From: Shigella phage pSs-1 | Taxonomy: Viruses; Uroviricota; Caudoviricetes; Pantevenvirales | Reading direction: 5' to 3' (one strand) | Length of the DNA: 64,000 bases | Assembly: GCF_000930595.1 (NCBI RefSeq) | Contig: NC_025829.1 | In this document: piece after piece, positions 16,518 to 24,290 of the stretch | Numbering within the stretch: position 1 is the first letter of the stretch | How the letters are laid out: each line of letters begins with the position of its first letter | Program-made: the position numbers and the translations under genes | Notes under the pieces: generated by a model | Databases searched by the model: none | What the model was told of the DNA's origin: nothing | The model's input: only the letters and a program-made list of their open reading frames with translations

Positions 16518-17264
16518 TTATCCTCGGATAAGTTTAAAAATTGAACAATTTAGCGGGTATCCTCTTTTTAGTTTAAGTTTATCAATAAAAGACAAGTTTT
16601 GATACCGCTCTACACCTTGAATAATTTTATCACACATATCATATTGCATTTCTGCTTCTGACAACTTTTTCACAGTTTTCCAATCCGAGCCTTTAAGAAG
16701 AACGTTCAATTTAACAACTTCAGTGCCTTCTGCTATACGAGAACCATCAATACGAGCTTTGAGTGATACAATCGTTAGCTTAACGTCAGAGGTTTGTTTT
16801 GATTTAGAAAGCTGAGAAATGTGTTCAATTCGGTTTTCACGTTTTTTCTGTATAGCTTTAATTTGATTATAAGTCTTTTTGATTTTAGCCCATTTCTTTT
16901 CATCTAAATTTAGTTTATGAACTTTTTTCGCAGATGAACGACCAATTCGCAAAGCAAATAAATCACGCTTTTCAATCAACTCTTCTAAAGTATAATCAGA
17001 ACGAAATGTATTATACTTTTTCTTTACTGCAATAACATTCCCTTTAATGTATCCAACGTTATTATCAAAACGTTCTAATGATAATTTCTCTCCTTCAATA
17101 CGATTATCAAAAGGTTCTCCTGAGTAAGCGCAAACTTTCTGGTCTAAAATGTTCTTAATGTAATTGAAGTCTAAGTTAAAATCTTTAGAACGTCTTTTAG
17201 CAGATGCCTGGGTATGCTCTAGACGACGTGTAATTTTACGAATTTGATTTTTAGACAGTTTCAT
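16518..17264 (-). CDS. srd: Srd, proposed decoy of host sigma70
   Basis: A 248-residue very basic protein. T4 Srd was proposed to mimic part of RpoD. Residues about 35-95 instead read like an HNH nuclease core: CAYSGEPF, SLERFDNNVGYIKGNV, then KYNTFRSDYTLEEL. The Cys pair that usually holds the fold is not complete, so a nuclease-derived binding protein is possible. Early promoter at 17295-17324. Confidence 0.8.
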   Translation of the reverse strand: MKLSKNQIRKITRRLEHTQASAKRRSKDFNLDFNYIKNILDQKVCAYSGEPFDNRIEGEKLSLERFDNNVGYIKGNVIAVKKKYNTFRSDYTLEELIEKRDLFALRIGRSSAKKVHKLNLDEKKWAKIKKTYNQIKAIQKKRENRIEHISQLSKSKQTSDVKLTIVSLKARIDGSRIAEGTEVVKLNVLLKGSDWKTVKKLSEAEMQYDMCDKIIQGVERYQNLSFIDKLKLKRGYPLNCSIFKLIRG

Positions 17265-17294
17265 ATTTTTCTCACGGACGGGTTAACTACTTAT

Positions 17295-17324
17295 ACTATA
17301 ACATTTTCACTTCAGCTTGTAAAC
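17295..17324 (-). promoter_or_regulatory. Early promoter for srd-dda
   Basis: GTTTAC at 17319-17324, TATAGT at 17295-17300, 18 bp spacer, between modA and srd. Confidence 0.85.
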
Positions 17325-17380
17325 AACTTTATGAAAAATGCTTTAAAACTTTCATGGTATAATGAATCTAAGTCCTTCCA

Positions 17381-17983
17381 TTATAGATTAAATCCTTCAA
17401 AATCAAGAGTATAGACAGTATATGTTGAATACTTTTTATACTCGTACCTATCCGCAATTCTAAATACGCTTCCAGCTGGTATCATTACTTCTTGTTCATC
17501 TGAAACTAATTCCATATTACGATAGCGATGGCTATCTGGAAACTTAAAACTTGGACTATATTCTTTACAGCGTAGAGCTTTTATAGCATACTCCTGGAAA
17601 TTAAACACCATAGGAGCTTTGAATTCAAAAATAACTTGCGTGTTGTATTCTAATCCAGAAGCAAAATGCAGAGCTATATTTTTATCATATGAAGCTGATA
17701 CTACTTTATCAAATGTAATAATATCAATTCCTTGATTTAACACCTGTTTAGTCTCAACTGGAACACCTCTCCAAAGAGGTTTATCGTTTGGAACCAAACG
17801 AGATTTGATTATTTCATTTAACCAAGAATGATCGTCTGGCTTATTAGTAATACAATGAATTAAAAGTTCAATTTCGGATAAATTAAATCCTTCAGAAAGT
17901 AATTCTTCACGAATAGAAGCACGCACCGATGCATCCATTGATTTGATTTTAAAATCTTTTAATTGCATTGCTGAATATTTCAT
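17381..17983 (-). CDS. modA: ModA, RNA polymerase alpha ADP-ribosyltransferase
   Basis: A 200-residue mono-ADP-ribosyltransferase. R-S-E motifs are visible: LWRGVP with Arg72, the VSASYDKN strand, and EQEVMIP carrying the catalytic Glu near residue 165. T4 ModA modifies Arg265 of both RpoA subunits, reducing host UP-element use. Overlaps modB by four bases. Confidence 0.96.
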   Translation of the reverse strand: MKYSAMQLKDFKIKSMDASVRASIREELLSEGFNLSEIELLIHCITNKPDDHSWLNEIIKSRLVPNDKPLWRGVPVETKQVLNQGIDIITFDKVVSASYDKNIALHFASGLEYNTQVIFEFKAPMVFNFQEYAIKALRCKEYSPSFKFPDSHRYRNMELVSDEQEVMIPAGSVFRIADRYEYKKYSTYTVYTLDFEGFNL

Positions 17984-18603
17984 TCAACTACCTCAATATC
18001 ATACACTTTAAATGTTCCAAATGAATCATGTAATTTTTCTTTTGAAATAGAAGTTATTTTATACTTTCCAATTGGAATCATCCATTCTTGTTCACGCACA
18101 ATCATCATTAAGTTATCAGTACGTTCTGAATCTAATCCATCAGTATCTTCATATGTATACTTAAACTCAGTATTAGGAGAAGAAAGTATAATGTCGCTGA
18201 TATGGTCAGAATAATTAAAAGCTTTATCAGTTTTTAAGCGAAATATTATTTCAGTGGAATATTCAACATAAGAAAAAGAACACGCTGTATGCAAACTAGT
18301 AGTAAATGAATCTACTCTGTTCGTTGAAAACACTTCTCCGACTTGTAAATCTTTAATGAGTTCTTTTGTCGATTTTGATATACCACGATATAGCTGATAA
18401 GGTGATTTAGTTAAATGCTTTTTAACGATTTTATTCAATTGCCGATGAAGAGCTTCATTCTTTTTGGCTTCCATACATTGCCAAAGAACTGACTGTTCAA
18501 AGTCAGTAAATTTTTCACAGACCTTTTTATACATATCATATTGAAAATCGACACTTTCAGCTTTTATAGATAACTGTTCAACATCTGCGAGATTAATAAT
18601 CAT
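17980..18603 (-). CDS. modB: ModB ADP-ribosyltransferase
   Basis: A 207-residue paralog of ModA (start MIINLADVEQL). Motifs LYRGIS, DSFTTSLH and EQEWMIP match the R-S-E order. T4 ModB modifies S1 and other translation proteins and can attach NAD-capped RNA to them. Fed by the early promoter at 18630-18659. Confidence 0.96.
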   Translation of the reverse strand: MIINLADVEQLSIKAESVDFQYDMYKKVCEKFTDFEQSVLWQCMEAKKNEALHRQLNKIVKKHLTKSPYQLYRGISKSTKELIKDLQVGEVFSTNRVDSFTTSLHTACSFSYVEYSTEIIFRLKTDKAFNYSDHISDIILSSPNTEFKYTYEDTDGLDSERTDNLMMIVREQEWMIPIGKYKITSISKEKLHDSFGTFKVYDIEVVE

Positions 18604-18629
18604 GATAGCCTCCATATACTTCAGAAGCT

Positions 18630-18659
18630 ATCATATCATTGTTAGGAAGGAAAGTAAAC
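18630..18659 (-). promoter_or_regulatory. Early promoter for modB-modA
   Basis: GTTTAC at 18654-18659 and TATGAT at 18630-18635, 18 bp apart. Confidence 0.82.
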
Positions 18660-18670
18660 AACTTTTTGAA

Positions 18671-18853
18671 TTATTTTGCCCAGGGAGCCCAAGGCGGAGG
18701 GTCAAGATGGTATGAAGCTAGTTCTTCTAGAAGAGCATCTGGGGCTTCAATTCCATAATTCTGTAATACTATACGGTACTCTTTCTTATAATCACTAGAA
18801 TCATTCTGGATATTCGTAGAATGATTATCTTCTAACATCTCAAATAAATCCAT
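18671..18853 (-). CDS. Small acidic early protein
   Basis: A 60-residue acidic protein ending in the unusual Pro/Trp-rich DPPPWAPWAK tail. It lies between modB and the mrh-like gene. Not recognised beyond being at a T-even modA.x position. Confidence 0.6.
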   Translation of the reverse strand: MDLFEMLEDNHSTNIQNDSSDYKKEYRIVLQNYGIEAPDALLEELASYHLDPPPWAPWAK

Positions 18854-18861
18854 ATTAATTC

Positions 18862-19332
18862 CTAGCGATAAAAACCAAAATGACGATTAGCTTCAATAAT
18901 CTTTCTTTCTTCTTCGGACATTCTCCAGCGTAGTCCAACATCAAAATGAGCCCAGACCATCTTAACAAATGCATTTATATCTTTAATATCTTCAATAATG
19001 AATGTTTTACTTTTAGAAGGTTGACTAGCTAATTTAACTTTATCGTCTTCAAACAGGTCAAAAAGACCATATTCATGAGCTCTTTTATAGCCTTTAATAG
19101 TTAAAGCTTCAGAAGAAGAAAACGGTGAATCAGTATTCTGTAAAATATCTTCAGTATGCTTTATAATTAGAATAACATTTTCTGGATATTTTCTTTCTTT
19201 TATATCTTTAATTAAAATATCCGGATTTTCTGCTAAAGGAATAATTAATGAGCATTTTTTATCAAGTGCATTTACTGATTTACCTTCTTTAGACATAAAT
19301 TCTATTGAATAATGTTTTGCTACTTCAATCAT
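18862..19332 (-). CDS. Mrh-like early protein
   Basis: A 156-residue protein whose C-terminal [21 protein letters not shown] resembles [20 protein letters not shown] in Mrh. The overall order of segments is also similar. Probably an Mrh paralog separated from it by srh. Function unknown. Confidence 0.65.
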   Translation of the reverse strand: MIEVAKHYSIEFMSKEGKSVNALDKKCSLIIPLAENPDILIKDIKERKYPENVILIIKHTEDILQNTDSPFSSSEALTIKGYKRAHEYGLFDLFEDDKVKLASQPSKSKTFIIEDIKDINAFVKMVWAHFDVGLRWRMSEEERKIIEANRHFGFYR

Positions 19333-19489
19333 GTGATTTCCTTTTGCCTACTAATGGACCGTCAGGAATTTTGTTTTCCTGGATATATTTCTCATTTTCT
19401 TCCATCATTTTACTGCCAATTTTAAGAAGCAAATCCATTGCTTCATTTGCTTTAGCTTTAGCCTCTTCTAATGTCATATCTCTGTTCAC
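19325..19489 (-). CDS. Small helical protein between srh and Mrh-like gene
   Basis: A small gene of 54 residues from a GTG that overlaps the srh stop (GTGA), or 50 residues from the ATG at 19477. Begins [18 protein letters not shown] and ends basic. Its stop overlaps the next start. Function unknown. Confidence 0.55.
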   Translation of the reverse strand: MNRDMTLEEAKAKANEAMDLLLKIGSKMMEENEKYIQENKIPDGPLVGKRKSHD

Positions 19490-19689
19490 GATTTATCCCC
19501 ATAGATGTCTCTCATCAATTTAAGCGCTGAGCGTTCTAATTTCTTTTCTTTCTCGGCACTAATCATTGATTTCATCCATTCTTCTGATTCGTTCTGCATT
19601 TCTTTATTTGCTTGTTCAACCCAACCATCGTCAATATACATTGAGTTTGGTCTATTAAACCATTCAAGCATCTTCTTCAGAACTTTCAT
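19486..19689 (-). CDS. srh: Srh, proposed decoy of host sigma32
   Basis: A 67-residue charged helical protein ([15 protein letters not shown]...). T4 Srh was proposed to mimic a segment of heat-shock sigma32. Position next to mrh supports the name. The match to sigma32 is not evident by eye. Confidence 0.65.
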   Translation of the reverse strand: MKVLKKMLEWFNRPNSMYIDDGWVEQANKEMQNESEEWMKSMISAEKEKKLERSALKLMRDIYGDKS

Positions 19690-20149
19690 TTGTTTTACCT
19701 AAAACAACAGTAGGAGCATCATCAAATTCATGAATTTTTAGCAAATTTGGATGTAAACTATTCCACACAGAAGAAATAAAGTATGATAAAGCATCTTCAC
19801 TTGCAATTATAAATTTATTTCCTTTATCTATTTTCCAACTATATACTGAATCGTACGAATAAAAAGATAATGGTTTATCATTATATTGTTCTGCGCTAAC
19901 ATTAATGTATTCGGATTTAGTAAATGCTTCAATTGCTCTAAACGGAATATTTGGTACAGTTTCAATAATACCAATCTTTTTAAGTTTTATTTCAGCATCT
20001 TCTGGAACTGGCATTGAAACAAAATTTTCTACGAGATACATTGGGTCACAATAACCCTTATCAATCATTACCGCTACGGTAATTGGAACGTCTTTAGCAA
20101 ACGACAAACTATTACTGCTAATATACATTTCAAACAAAATCGCTTCCAT
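19664..20149 (-). CDS. mrh: Mrh, modulator of sigma32
   Basis: A 161-residue protein (start [13 protein letters not shown]), the length remembered for T4 Mrh, which affects host sigma32 regulation. Start chosen over a frame four codons longer. Overlaps srh by 26 bases. Confidence 0.78.
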   Translation of the reverse strand: MEAILFEMYISSNSLSFAKDVPITVAVMIDKGYCDPMYLVENFVSMPVPEDAEIKLKKIGIIETVPNIPFRAIEAFTKSEYINVSAEQYNDKPLSFYSYDSVYSWKIDKGNKFIIASEDALSYFISSVWNSLHPNLLKIHEFDDAPTVVLGKTNESSEEDA

Positions 20150-20157
20150 AATTTTCC

Positions 20158-20496
20158 TCAATCACAAGATGTAGATGAACAACTAGAATCACAAGAACTT
20201 CCACATGAATCGCCCGTCCATACATGAACAGGAACATTAGTATCATATGAATCAGAACTAGACTGTGTATTCTGCGTATTAGATGATGTAGGTGTTGACC
20301 AGCGCCAAGGATTTTTATAATATTCCTGGGCTTCTTCATAAGTCATAGTAACTGCTTCTACTGTTCCATCTCCCATATAAACATATTCAACTACAGTTAA
20401 AGGGAGGTAGTCGTTTGAAATAGGAACTACACCTTCTCCGGGAGTTGTAGAGAAAAAATCCGTAAAGAAACTTTTAAACCAATTAAAGATAAACAT
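20158..20496 (-). CDS. Protein with Ser/Cys-rich tail
   Basis: A 112-residue protein. The N-terminus ([15 protein letters not shown]) is an amphipathic or membrane segment. The middle is Ser/Thr/Asn-rich. The last 16 residues, [19 protein letters not shown], carry five Cys. The tail could bind metal or form disulphides. T-even mrh.x position. Confidence 0.65.
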   Translation of the reverse strand: MFIFNWFKSFFTDFFSTTPGEGVVPISNDYLPLTVVEYVYMGDGTVEAVTMTYEEAQEYYKNPWRWSTPTSSNTQNTQSSSDSYDTNVPVHVWTGDSCGSSCDSSCSSTSCD

Positions 20497-20708
20497 TACA
20501 AAAAGCCTCTTTGAAATTCGACTCTTTGAAATCCACCCCAGTCAGTGTATCGCATTTCAGCATTGAACTCGACTGAACCATCTGCATGCATCATGAATGA
20601 ATGCGTGACGATATCACAATCCCAGCTTTTCATACCCCATTTATCAGAGATAGCTTTATCAAGAACCTTCTGGAGGTCTTCATTTGGTTTAATCCAACGA
20701 TTTAACAT
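20496..20708 (-). CDS. Conserved early protein
   Basis: A 70-residue protein (MLNRWIKPNEDLQKVLDK...), stop overlapping the following start. First gene on the transcript from the promoter at 20735-20764. Function unknown. Confidence 0.65.
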   Translation of the reverse strand: MLNRWIKPNEDLQKVLDKAISDKWGMKSWDCDIVTHSFMMHADGSVEFNAEMRYTDWGGFQRVEFQRGFL

Positions 20709-20734
20709 AGTGCTCTCCTCTATAAGATAATTCT

Positions 20735-20764
20735 ATTATACCATACTCATTGTGGAAAGTAAAC
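20735..20764 (-). promoter_or_regulatory. Early promoter for mrh-srh cluster
   Basis: GTTTAC at 20759-20764, TATAAT at 20735-20740, 18 bp spacer. Together with the soc terminator it forms a cassette repeated at 59928-59990. Confidence 0.9.
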
Positions 20765-20774
20765 CGGTAAAATG

Positions 20775-20799
20775 AAAAAGGACTCTCGAAGGAGTCCTT
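20775..20799 (-). terminator. Terminator of soc
   Basis: AAGGACTC and GAGTCCTT arms followed by a T run on the minus strand, between soc and the early promoter. Confidence 0.85.
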
Positions 20800-20805
20800 G
20801 AATTA

Positions 20806-21042
20806 TTAACCACCTATTTCTGTAGGCGTAAACATTGCAGCATTCTTAGTTTTCCAAGTTGCTGCATCGGAAACTACATCAGAATAAGCTGCTTTTTCTG
20901 ACGGAAAGATTTGATAATGAGAATCTGCAATACGGTGTTCATTTGAATATACATCAAATGCTACAGAAACTTCCATACCTTTAACTTCTTTGCCTTCACC
21001 TGCTGGATGAGTAAAGGTCTTGATGTTAACGAAACCACCCAT
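20806..21042 (-). CDS. soc: Soc, small outer capsid protein
   Basis: A 78-residue Soc (MGGFVNIKTFTHPAGEGKEVKG...). Soc trimers clamp neighbouring gp23 hexamers on the head surface and stabilise it. Slightly shorter than the 80-residue T4 form. Expressed late from its own TATAAATA promoter, with a terminator just after the stop. Confidence 0.96.
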   Translation of the reverse strand: MGGFVNIKTFTHPAGEGKEVKGMEVSVAFDVYSNEHRIADSHYQIFPSEKAAYSDVVSDAATWKTKNAAMFTPTEIGG

Positions 21043-21073
21043 AATAAACTCCTTTATTGTTTAATTACAGGTG

Positions 21074-21081
21074 TATTTATA
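21074..21081 (-). promoter_or_regulatory. Late promoter of soc
   Basis: Perfect TATAAATA on the minus strand, 32 bp before the soc start codon. This is the gp55-dependent late -10 element, overlapping the end of gene 56. Confidence 0.9.
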
Positions 21082-21084
21082 TCA

Positions 21085-21603
21085 TCAATAACCTCGGTCT
21101 TGACGAGCGAAGTTTTCAGCATTTTTCAGATAATAAAGTTTAAAGATTTCTTCAGCCGTAAGACCGAGACCTTGGAACATGTTCAGAACGAAATGAAGAA
21201 TATCAATCATTTCGAATTTAATTTCCAACTGGTCTTGTGGAGATAAGTCAGTAATCAGAGTTTCACGACGTTCACCGTGTTGCGACTTCCAAGGCTTCCA
21301 TACAGCAGATGCATCTTTTTCGCCATTGCTCATACCACCAAGAGAAGTCAGAAGTTCGCGGAATTCATCATCAATATAATCTTTCTGATTACGCAGCCAA
21401 TCAACAACTTCACCTGCAGTAGCCAAATCATCAGGATGACGATTATATTCAGGTTTATCTTTAGCTAAACGAACCTGCAGAGATTTCTGCATATCAAGCA
21501 TAACCTGCAGCGGGTCTTTTTCATCACCGAGAATATCCCAGTATTCATTTTGAGCTTTATCAGCGCCTTCAATTAGTTGACTACATTCGTTAAAGTATGC
21601 CAT
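21085..21603 (-). CDS. 56: gp56 dCTP/dUTP pyrophosphatase
   Basis: A 172-residue dCTPase-dUTPase. It hydrolyses dCTP and dUTP so that cytosine is kept out of phage DNA and dCMP is supplied to gp42. The MazG/dUTPase-like helical core shows EIKFEMIDILHFVLN around residue 125. Start MAYFNECSQL was chosen; the longer frame has an implausible hydrophobic extension. Read from a middle promoter at 21638-21663. Confidence 0.95.
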   Translation of the reverse strand: MAYFNECSQLIEGADKAQNEYWDILGDEKDPLQVMLDMQKSLQVRLAKDKPEYNRHPDDLATAGEVVDWLRNQKDYIDDEFRELLTSLGGMSNGEKDASAVWKPWKSQHGERRETLITDLSPQDQLEIKFEMIDILHFVLNMFQGLGLTAEEIFKLYYLKNAENFARQDRGY

Positions 21604-21637
21604 TATTTTTCCTTTCAATTCATGGGTTAGTAGATTA

Positions 21638-21663
21638 ATTATACAATAAATATATAAAGCAAT
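21638..21663 (-). promoter_or_regulatory. Middle promoter for gene 56
   Basis: MotA box ATTGCTTTA at 21655-21663 and TATAAT at 21638-21643, 11 bp between. Confidence 0.8.
21645..21652 (+). promoter_or_regulatory. Possible late promoter for plus-strand gene
   Basis: AATAAATA on the plus strand, one base off the late consensus, about 22 bp before the plus-strand ATG. It lies inside the oppositely oriented mot promoter of gene 56. Confidence 0.4.
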
Positions 21664-21674
21664 AAGGAGGACAT

Positions 21675-21875
21675 ATGGTACAAAAATTAATGGCACTTGT
21701 TAATGCCATAAAAGGTAATAAAAAACGTATAGCTTTTACTATTTCTGCTATGGTAGGAATTTTACTCTGGAATTTTGTTTTATCACCAATTGCTATTGCT
21801 CATGGTGTTAATATTCCGGTAATTACTCTTGATACATTCGTAGATTTAGCATTTGCTTTGGTTGGGTTAATTTAA
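21675..21875 (+). CDS. Small membrane protein, only plus-strand gene
   Basis: A 66-residue protein with strong AAGGAGG and well-placed ATG. A basic stretch (KGNKKR, about residues 14-19) precedes a hydrophobic helix at about 20-43, and a second hydrophobic segment follows near 50-66. It is opposite to every other gene here and sits between 56 and 61, where T4 carries dam. Its stop overlaps the end of primase gene 61 by four bases. Not recognised. Confidence 0.75.
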   Translation: MVQKLMALVNAIKGNKKRIAFTISAMVGILLWNFVLSPIAIAHGVNIPVITLDTFVDLAFALVGLI

Positions 21876-22900
21876 ATCTTAGCATATTTAGATAGCCGCA
21901 TTTTAGCCATCAACCCTTGAGCAATATTATTTTTCATATATTCCATAATTTGTTCAGGGGTTGCACCTTCCTTTCTAATCATATCATTAACATCTTTTGA
22001 TTTCCAGGGAGATTTGTCCCAAAACATAACCCTTTCTCCTGCATCAACTAATTTAGTCATTCGTTTAATAGTGTCAGGGTGACGAGGTTCATTATCTAAA
22101 ACCCATACACGTCTATCTTTAAATGGAACAATTTCTAGGTCTAATTGACCACCCGTAATAGCTATACCATTTTCAATAAAAAGTGAATCTATAGGTCCTT
22201 CTAGAACATATACATCACCATCTTTAACCCGTTCAACTCCATAGATTTTTGTTGCCTCAGGATAAGCTTTGATGGTGATATATTTTTGAGGAGCATCTTT
22301 CTTTAATGCACGTCCTTGAAAAGACTCGGCTTTTCCGTTAGCATTATAAATTGGAATAACAAGACGAGGCTCAGGTATTTCCTTTTTATATGTTCCTGGT
22401 GCTATGCTATTAACTAATTTAGGCCATTCGGTTGTAAACCAAAGATATTTCCATTTATCCTTTGGAATACAACGAGCTTTTACATATTTTATAATTGGAT
22501 GGTCTTCCGTCAGTTTATCTAATCTAATGCATGACGGAAGAGATTTAATTATTTTCTTCTCAGGTTGTTTAGGAAGTTCTTTAGGTTTTTCTACTGGACG
22601 ACTTTTACCTTTTTCTTTTCTTATTTCAAAGATATACTCACGATATAAATCAGGTTCAAACTCCTTTAAATATATTCCGATTGGTGCATGATAGTTACAG
22701 TTATAACAATGAATATTTCCTTCATTATTATCGCCATAATACCATCCACGGGCTTTATTTTGGTCGGTTTTTGAATCTCCACAAACAGGGCATCTAAACC
22801 GTAATTTAAAAGTTGAACTATTATTTACTTGTGCGAATTTAGGTAAATGAGCTAATGCACGGTATGCAAACTCATTATCAATCCAAGGTATTGATGACAT
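21872..22900 (-). CDS. 61: gp61 DNA primase
   Basis: A 342-residue primase, same length as T4 gp61. An N-terminal zinc domain has CPVC at about 38-41 and CYNC at about 65-68. The TOPRIM-type core shows VYVLEGPIDSLFI and DNEPRH. It makes pentaribonucleotide primers with helicase gp41. Confidence 0.96.
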   Translation of the reverse strand: MSSIPWIDNEFAYRALAHLPKFAQVNNSSTFKLRFRCPVCGDSKTDQNKARGWYYGDNNEGNIHCYNCNYHAPIGIYLKEFEPDLYREYIFEIRKEKGKSRPVEKPKELPKQPEKKIIKSLPSCIRLDKLTEDHPIIKYVKARCIPKDKWKYLWFTTEWPKLVNSIAPGTYKKEIPEPRLVIPIYNANGKAESFQGRALKKDAPQKYITIKAYPEATKIYGVERVKDGDVYVLEGPIDSLFIENGIAITGGQLDLEIVPFKDRRVWVLDNEPRHPDTIKRMTKLVDAGERVMFWDKSPWKSKDVNDMIRKEGATPEQIMEYMKNNIAQGLMAKMRLSKYAKI

Positions 22901-22902
22901 TT

Positions 22903-23067
22903 TTACTCTTCTTTTTCTTTAGATTCCTCTTTTTTCTTTTTAGGAATCTGTTCAGGACCTTTATTTACTACAGCACCTGACGTTGTTCCAGTGGAGATAT
23001 TTTCAGGATTACCACCTGAATCTCCAGCTACCATATCTTCTTTAATAAATTCTTTATATGTTTTCAT
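22903..23067 (-). CDS. 61.1: 61.1, small protein with capsid-targeting-like leader
   Basis: A 54-residue gene. It begins MKTYKEFIKED, very like the capsid-targeting sequence of T4 internal proteins (MKTYQEFIAE). The rest is Gly/Ser/Asn-rich and ends in a Lys/Glu stretch. GAGGTTAAT precedes the start. It may be packaged in the head. Confidence 0.75.
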   Translation of the reverse strand: MKTYKEFIKEDMVAGDSGGNPENISTGTTSGAVVNKGPEQIPKKKKEESKEKEE

Positions 23068-23068
23068 A

Positions 23069-23425
23069 TTAACCTCTATTCATAAAAGCATTAAAAATTT
23101 GGTCATCAATAGATGGAATAGCAACCTTTTCTACATCATTTAACAAATCATTAATTTCATCAGATAGCATAACGCATGTACCTTTATTTCCTGTAATTGT
23201 TACTGCACAATTACGAACGTTTTCTTTATCAAATTTTAGGTTAATATTTTCGTAGTGAAAATCCTTTAATGCCGAGTATATTTTTAAAATGAAATTGTCT
23301 TTTACTACAATAAACCCAACTTCACTATTAAAACGTGGTTCATGGAAACTGTAATAAACCTTTTCATCTATAAAATCGTATGAAATTTTTTCCATTTTTA
23401 AATATGAAAATTCAGAACTATACAT
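23069..23425 (-). CDS. 61.2: 61.2, positional AdfA (anti-DarT) candidate
   Basis: A 118-residue acidic protein (MYSSEFSYLKMEKISYDF...), with a strong AGAGGTTAG before the start. It occupies the 61.2 slot; in RB69 that gene was reported as anti-DarT factor AdfA. Sequence identity to AdfA could not be checked here. Confidence 0.65.
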   Translation of the reverse strand: MYSSEFSYLKMEKISYDFIDEKVYYSFHEPRFNSEVGFIVVKDNFILKIYSALKDFHYENINLKFDKENVRNCAVTITGNKGTCVMLSDEINDLLNDVEKVAIPSIDDQIFNAFMNRG

Positions 23426-23437
23426 ACTAACCTCTAA

Positions 23438-23731
23438 TTACTCACCTACCACTTCAGCGATGATATTTTTATTATTAAAGTTTTTATCGCAATACAGAAC
23501 ATAATTATACTGCATTACACCACCAGACTTAAGTTGTTTTTGCACCTCAGCTTTCATTTCAGGACGATCACGCTCAACGATATTCATAATATCTGCTTCA
23601 ATTTGAGTTTCAACCTCAGTCTGGTCTGCAGTCATAGACCACTCACACAAATCTTTATCATAACCTGCCATAGCAGGCTGAGCAGCACAAGAAGATAAAG
23701 CAAAAATTGCAGCAAAGATAAATTTTTTCAT
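23438..23731 (-). CDS. sp: Spackle, superinfection exclusion protein
   Basis: A 97-residue periplasmic protein with a signal peptide (MKKFIFAAIFALSSCAAQPAMA), cleaved around residue 22. Two Cys in the mature part likely form a disulphide. T4 Spackle inhibits the lysozyme domain of the tail protein gp5 and so blocks DNA entry from superinfecting phage. Confidence 0.95.
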   Translation of the reverse strand: MKKFIFAAIFALSSCAAQPAMAGYDKDLCEWSMTADQTEVETQIEADIMNIVERDRPEMKAEVQKQLKSGGVMQYNYVLYCDKNFNNKNIIAEVVGE

Positions 23732-23757
23732 GATAATCTCCTCAGTAGTTTATGTTT

Positions 23758-23787
23758 ATAGTATCTCAATTTCCAATAAAAGTAAAC
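23758..23787 (-). promoter_or_regulatory. Early promoter for spackle
   Basis: GTTTAC at 23782-23787, TACTAT at 23758-23763, 18 bp. It separates the tifA-dmd transcript from sp-61.2-61.1. Confidence 0.85.
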
Positions 23788-23789
23788 AA

Positions 23790-24047
23790 TTATTTTAAAA
23801 CTTCTGCATAATCACATGCTACAAACTGTTTCTCTAACTTGACGATTTTACGAAAGTATCTTTTGCATTGACGAATCTGTCGCTTCGTAGGGCGCACAGC
23901 AAACTTAATAAATTCCACTCGACCAAATGGAGGACTTTCTTCTGCCGGAATATCTAATACTAATTCCCACGTATCTGCAATAAGTGCTTTGAATTGAGTA
24001 TTTTTCCTGACGTTATGTGGAGTAGGTTTAAATAAAACAATATGCAT
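23790..24047 (-). CDS. tifA: TifA (61.4), ToxN ribonuclease inhibitor
   Basis: An 85-residue basic protein in the 61.4 slot. T4 61.4 was named TifA because it blocks the ToxN toxin of ToxIN. The C-terminal RPTKRQIRQCKRYFRK is a dense basic helix, fitting RNA-assisted binding. Start MHIVLFKPTP was chosen for GAGGATAAT upstream. A related shorter gene lies at 47342-47518. Confidence 0.8.
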   Translation of the reverse strand: MHIVLFKPTPHNVRKNTQFKALIADTWELVLDIPAEESPPFGRVEFIKFAVRPTKRQIRQCKRYFRKIVKLEKQFVACDYAEVLK

Positions 24048-24048
24048 A

Positions 24049-24231
24049 TTATCCTCGGTAATCAACTTCACATACTTTCTTGTCATCAATGAAAGCTTTA
24101 ACTAATGCTTTATTAACTTCAGCATATTGAGTAGTAGCCCAGTGAACGTCATCTTTCATCATTGTGATTTCTTTAGTAAACATGCTTTCATTCTTAAACC
24201 ACCCCATAAAAACTACCTTTACCAATTCCAT
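24049..24231 (-). CDS. dmd: Dmd, antitoxin against RnlA and LsoA
   Basis: A 60-residue protein, same length as T4 Dmd. Dmd binds and blocks the RNase toxins RnlA and LsoA, protecting late phage mRNA. It lies two bases before the tifA start, downstream of the early promoter at 24261-24290. Confidence 0.93.
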   Translation of the reverse strand: MELVKVVFMGWFKNESMFTKEITMMKDDVHWATTQYAEVNKALVKAFIDDKKVCEVDYRG

Positions 24232-24260
24232 AACAATCTCCTCATTTAACCAACAAGACT

Positions 24261-24290
24261 ACTATACCATAGTCTTGTCAGCTTGTAAAC
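24261..24290 (-). promoter_or_regulatory. Early promoter for dmd-tifA
   Basis: GTTTAC at 24285-24290 touches the gene 41 stop; TATAGT at 24261-24266, 18 bp spacer. Confidence 0.85.

Noticed and set aside
20130-20339. Minus-strand 69-codon frame inside the Cys-tail gene
   Set aside because: Overlaps a better-supported gene in another frame, with no ribosome site.
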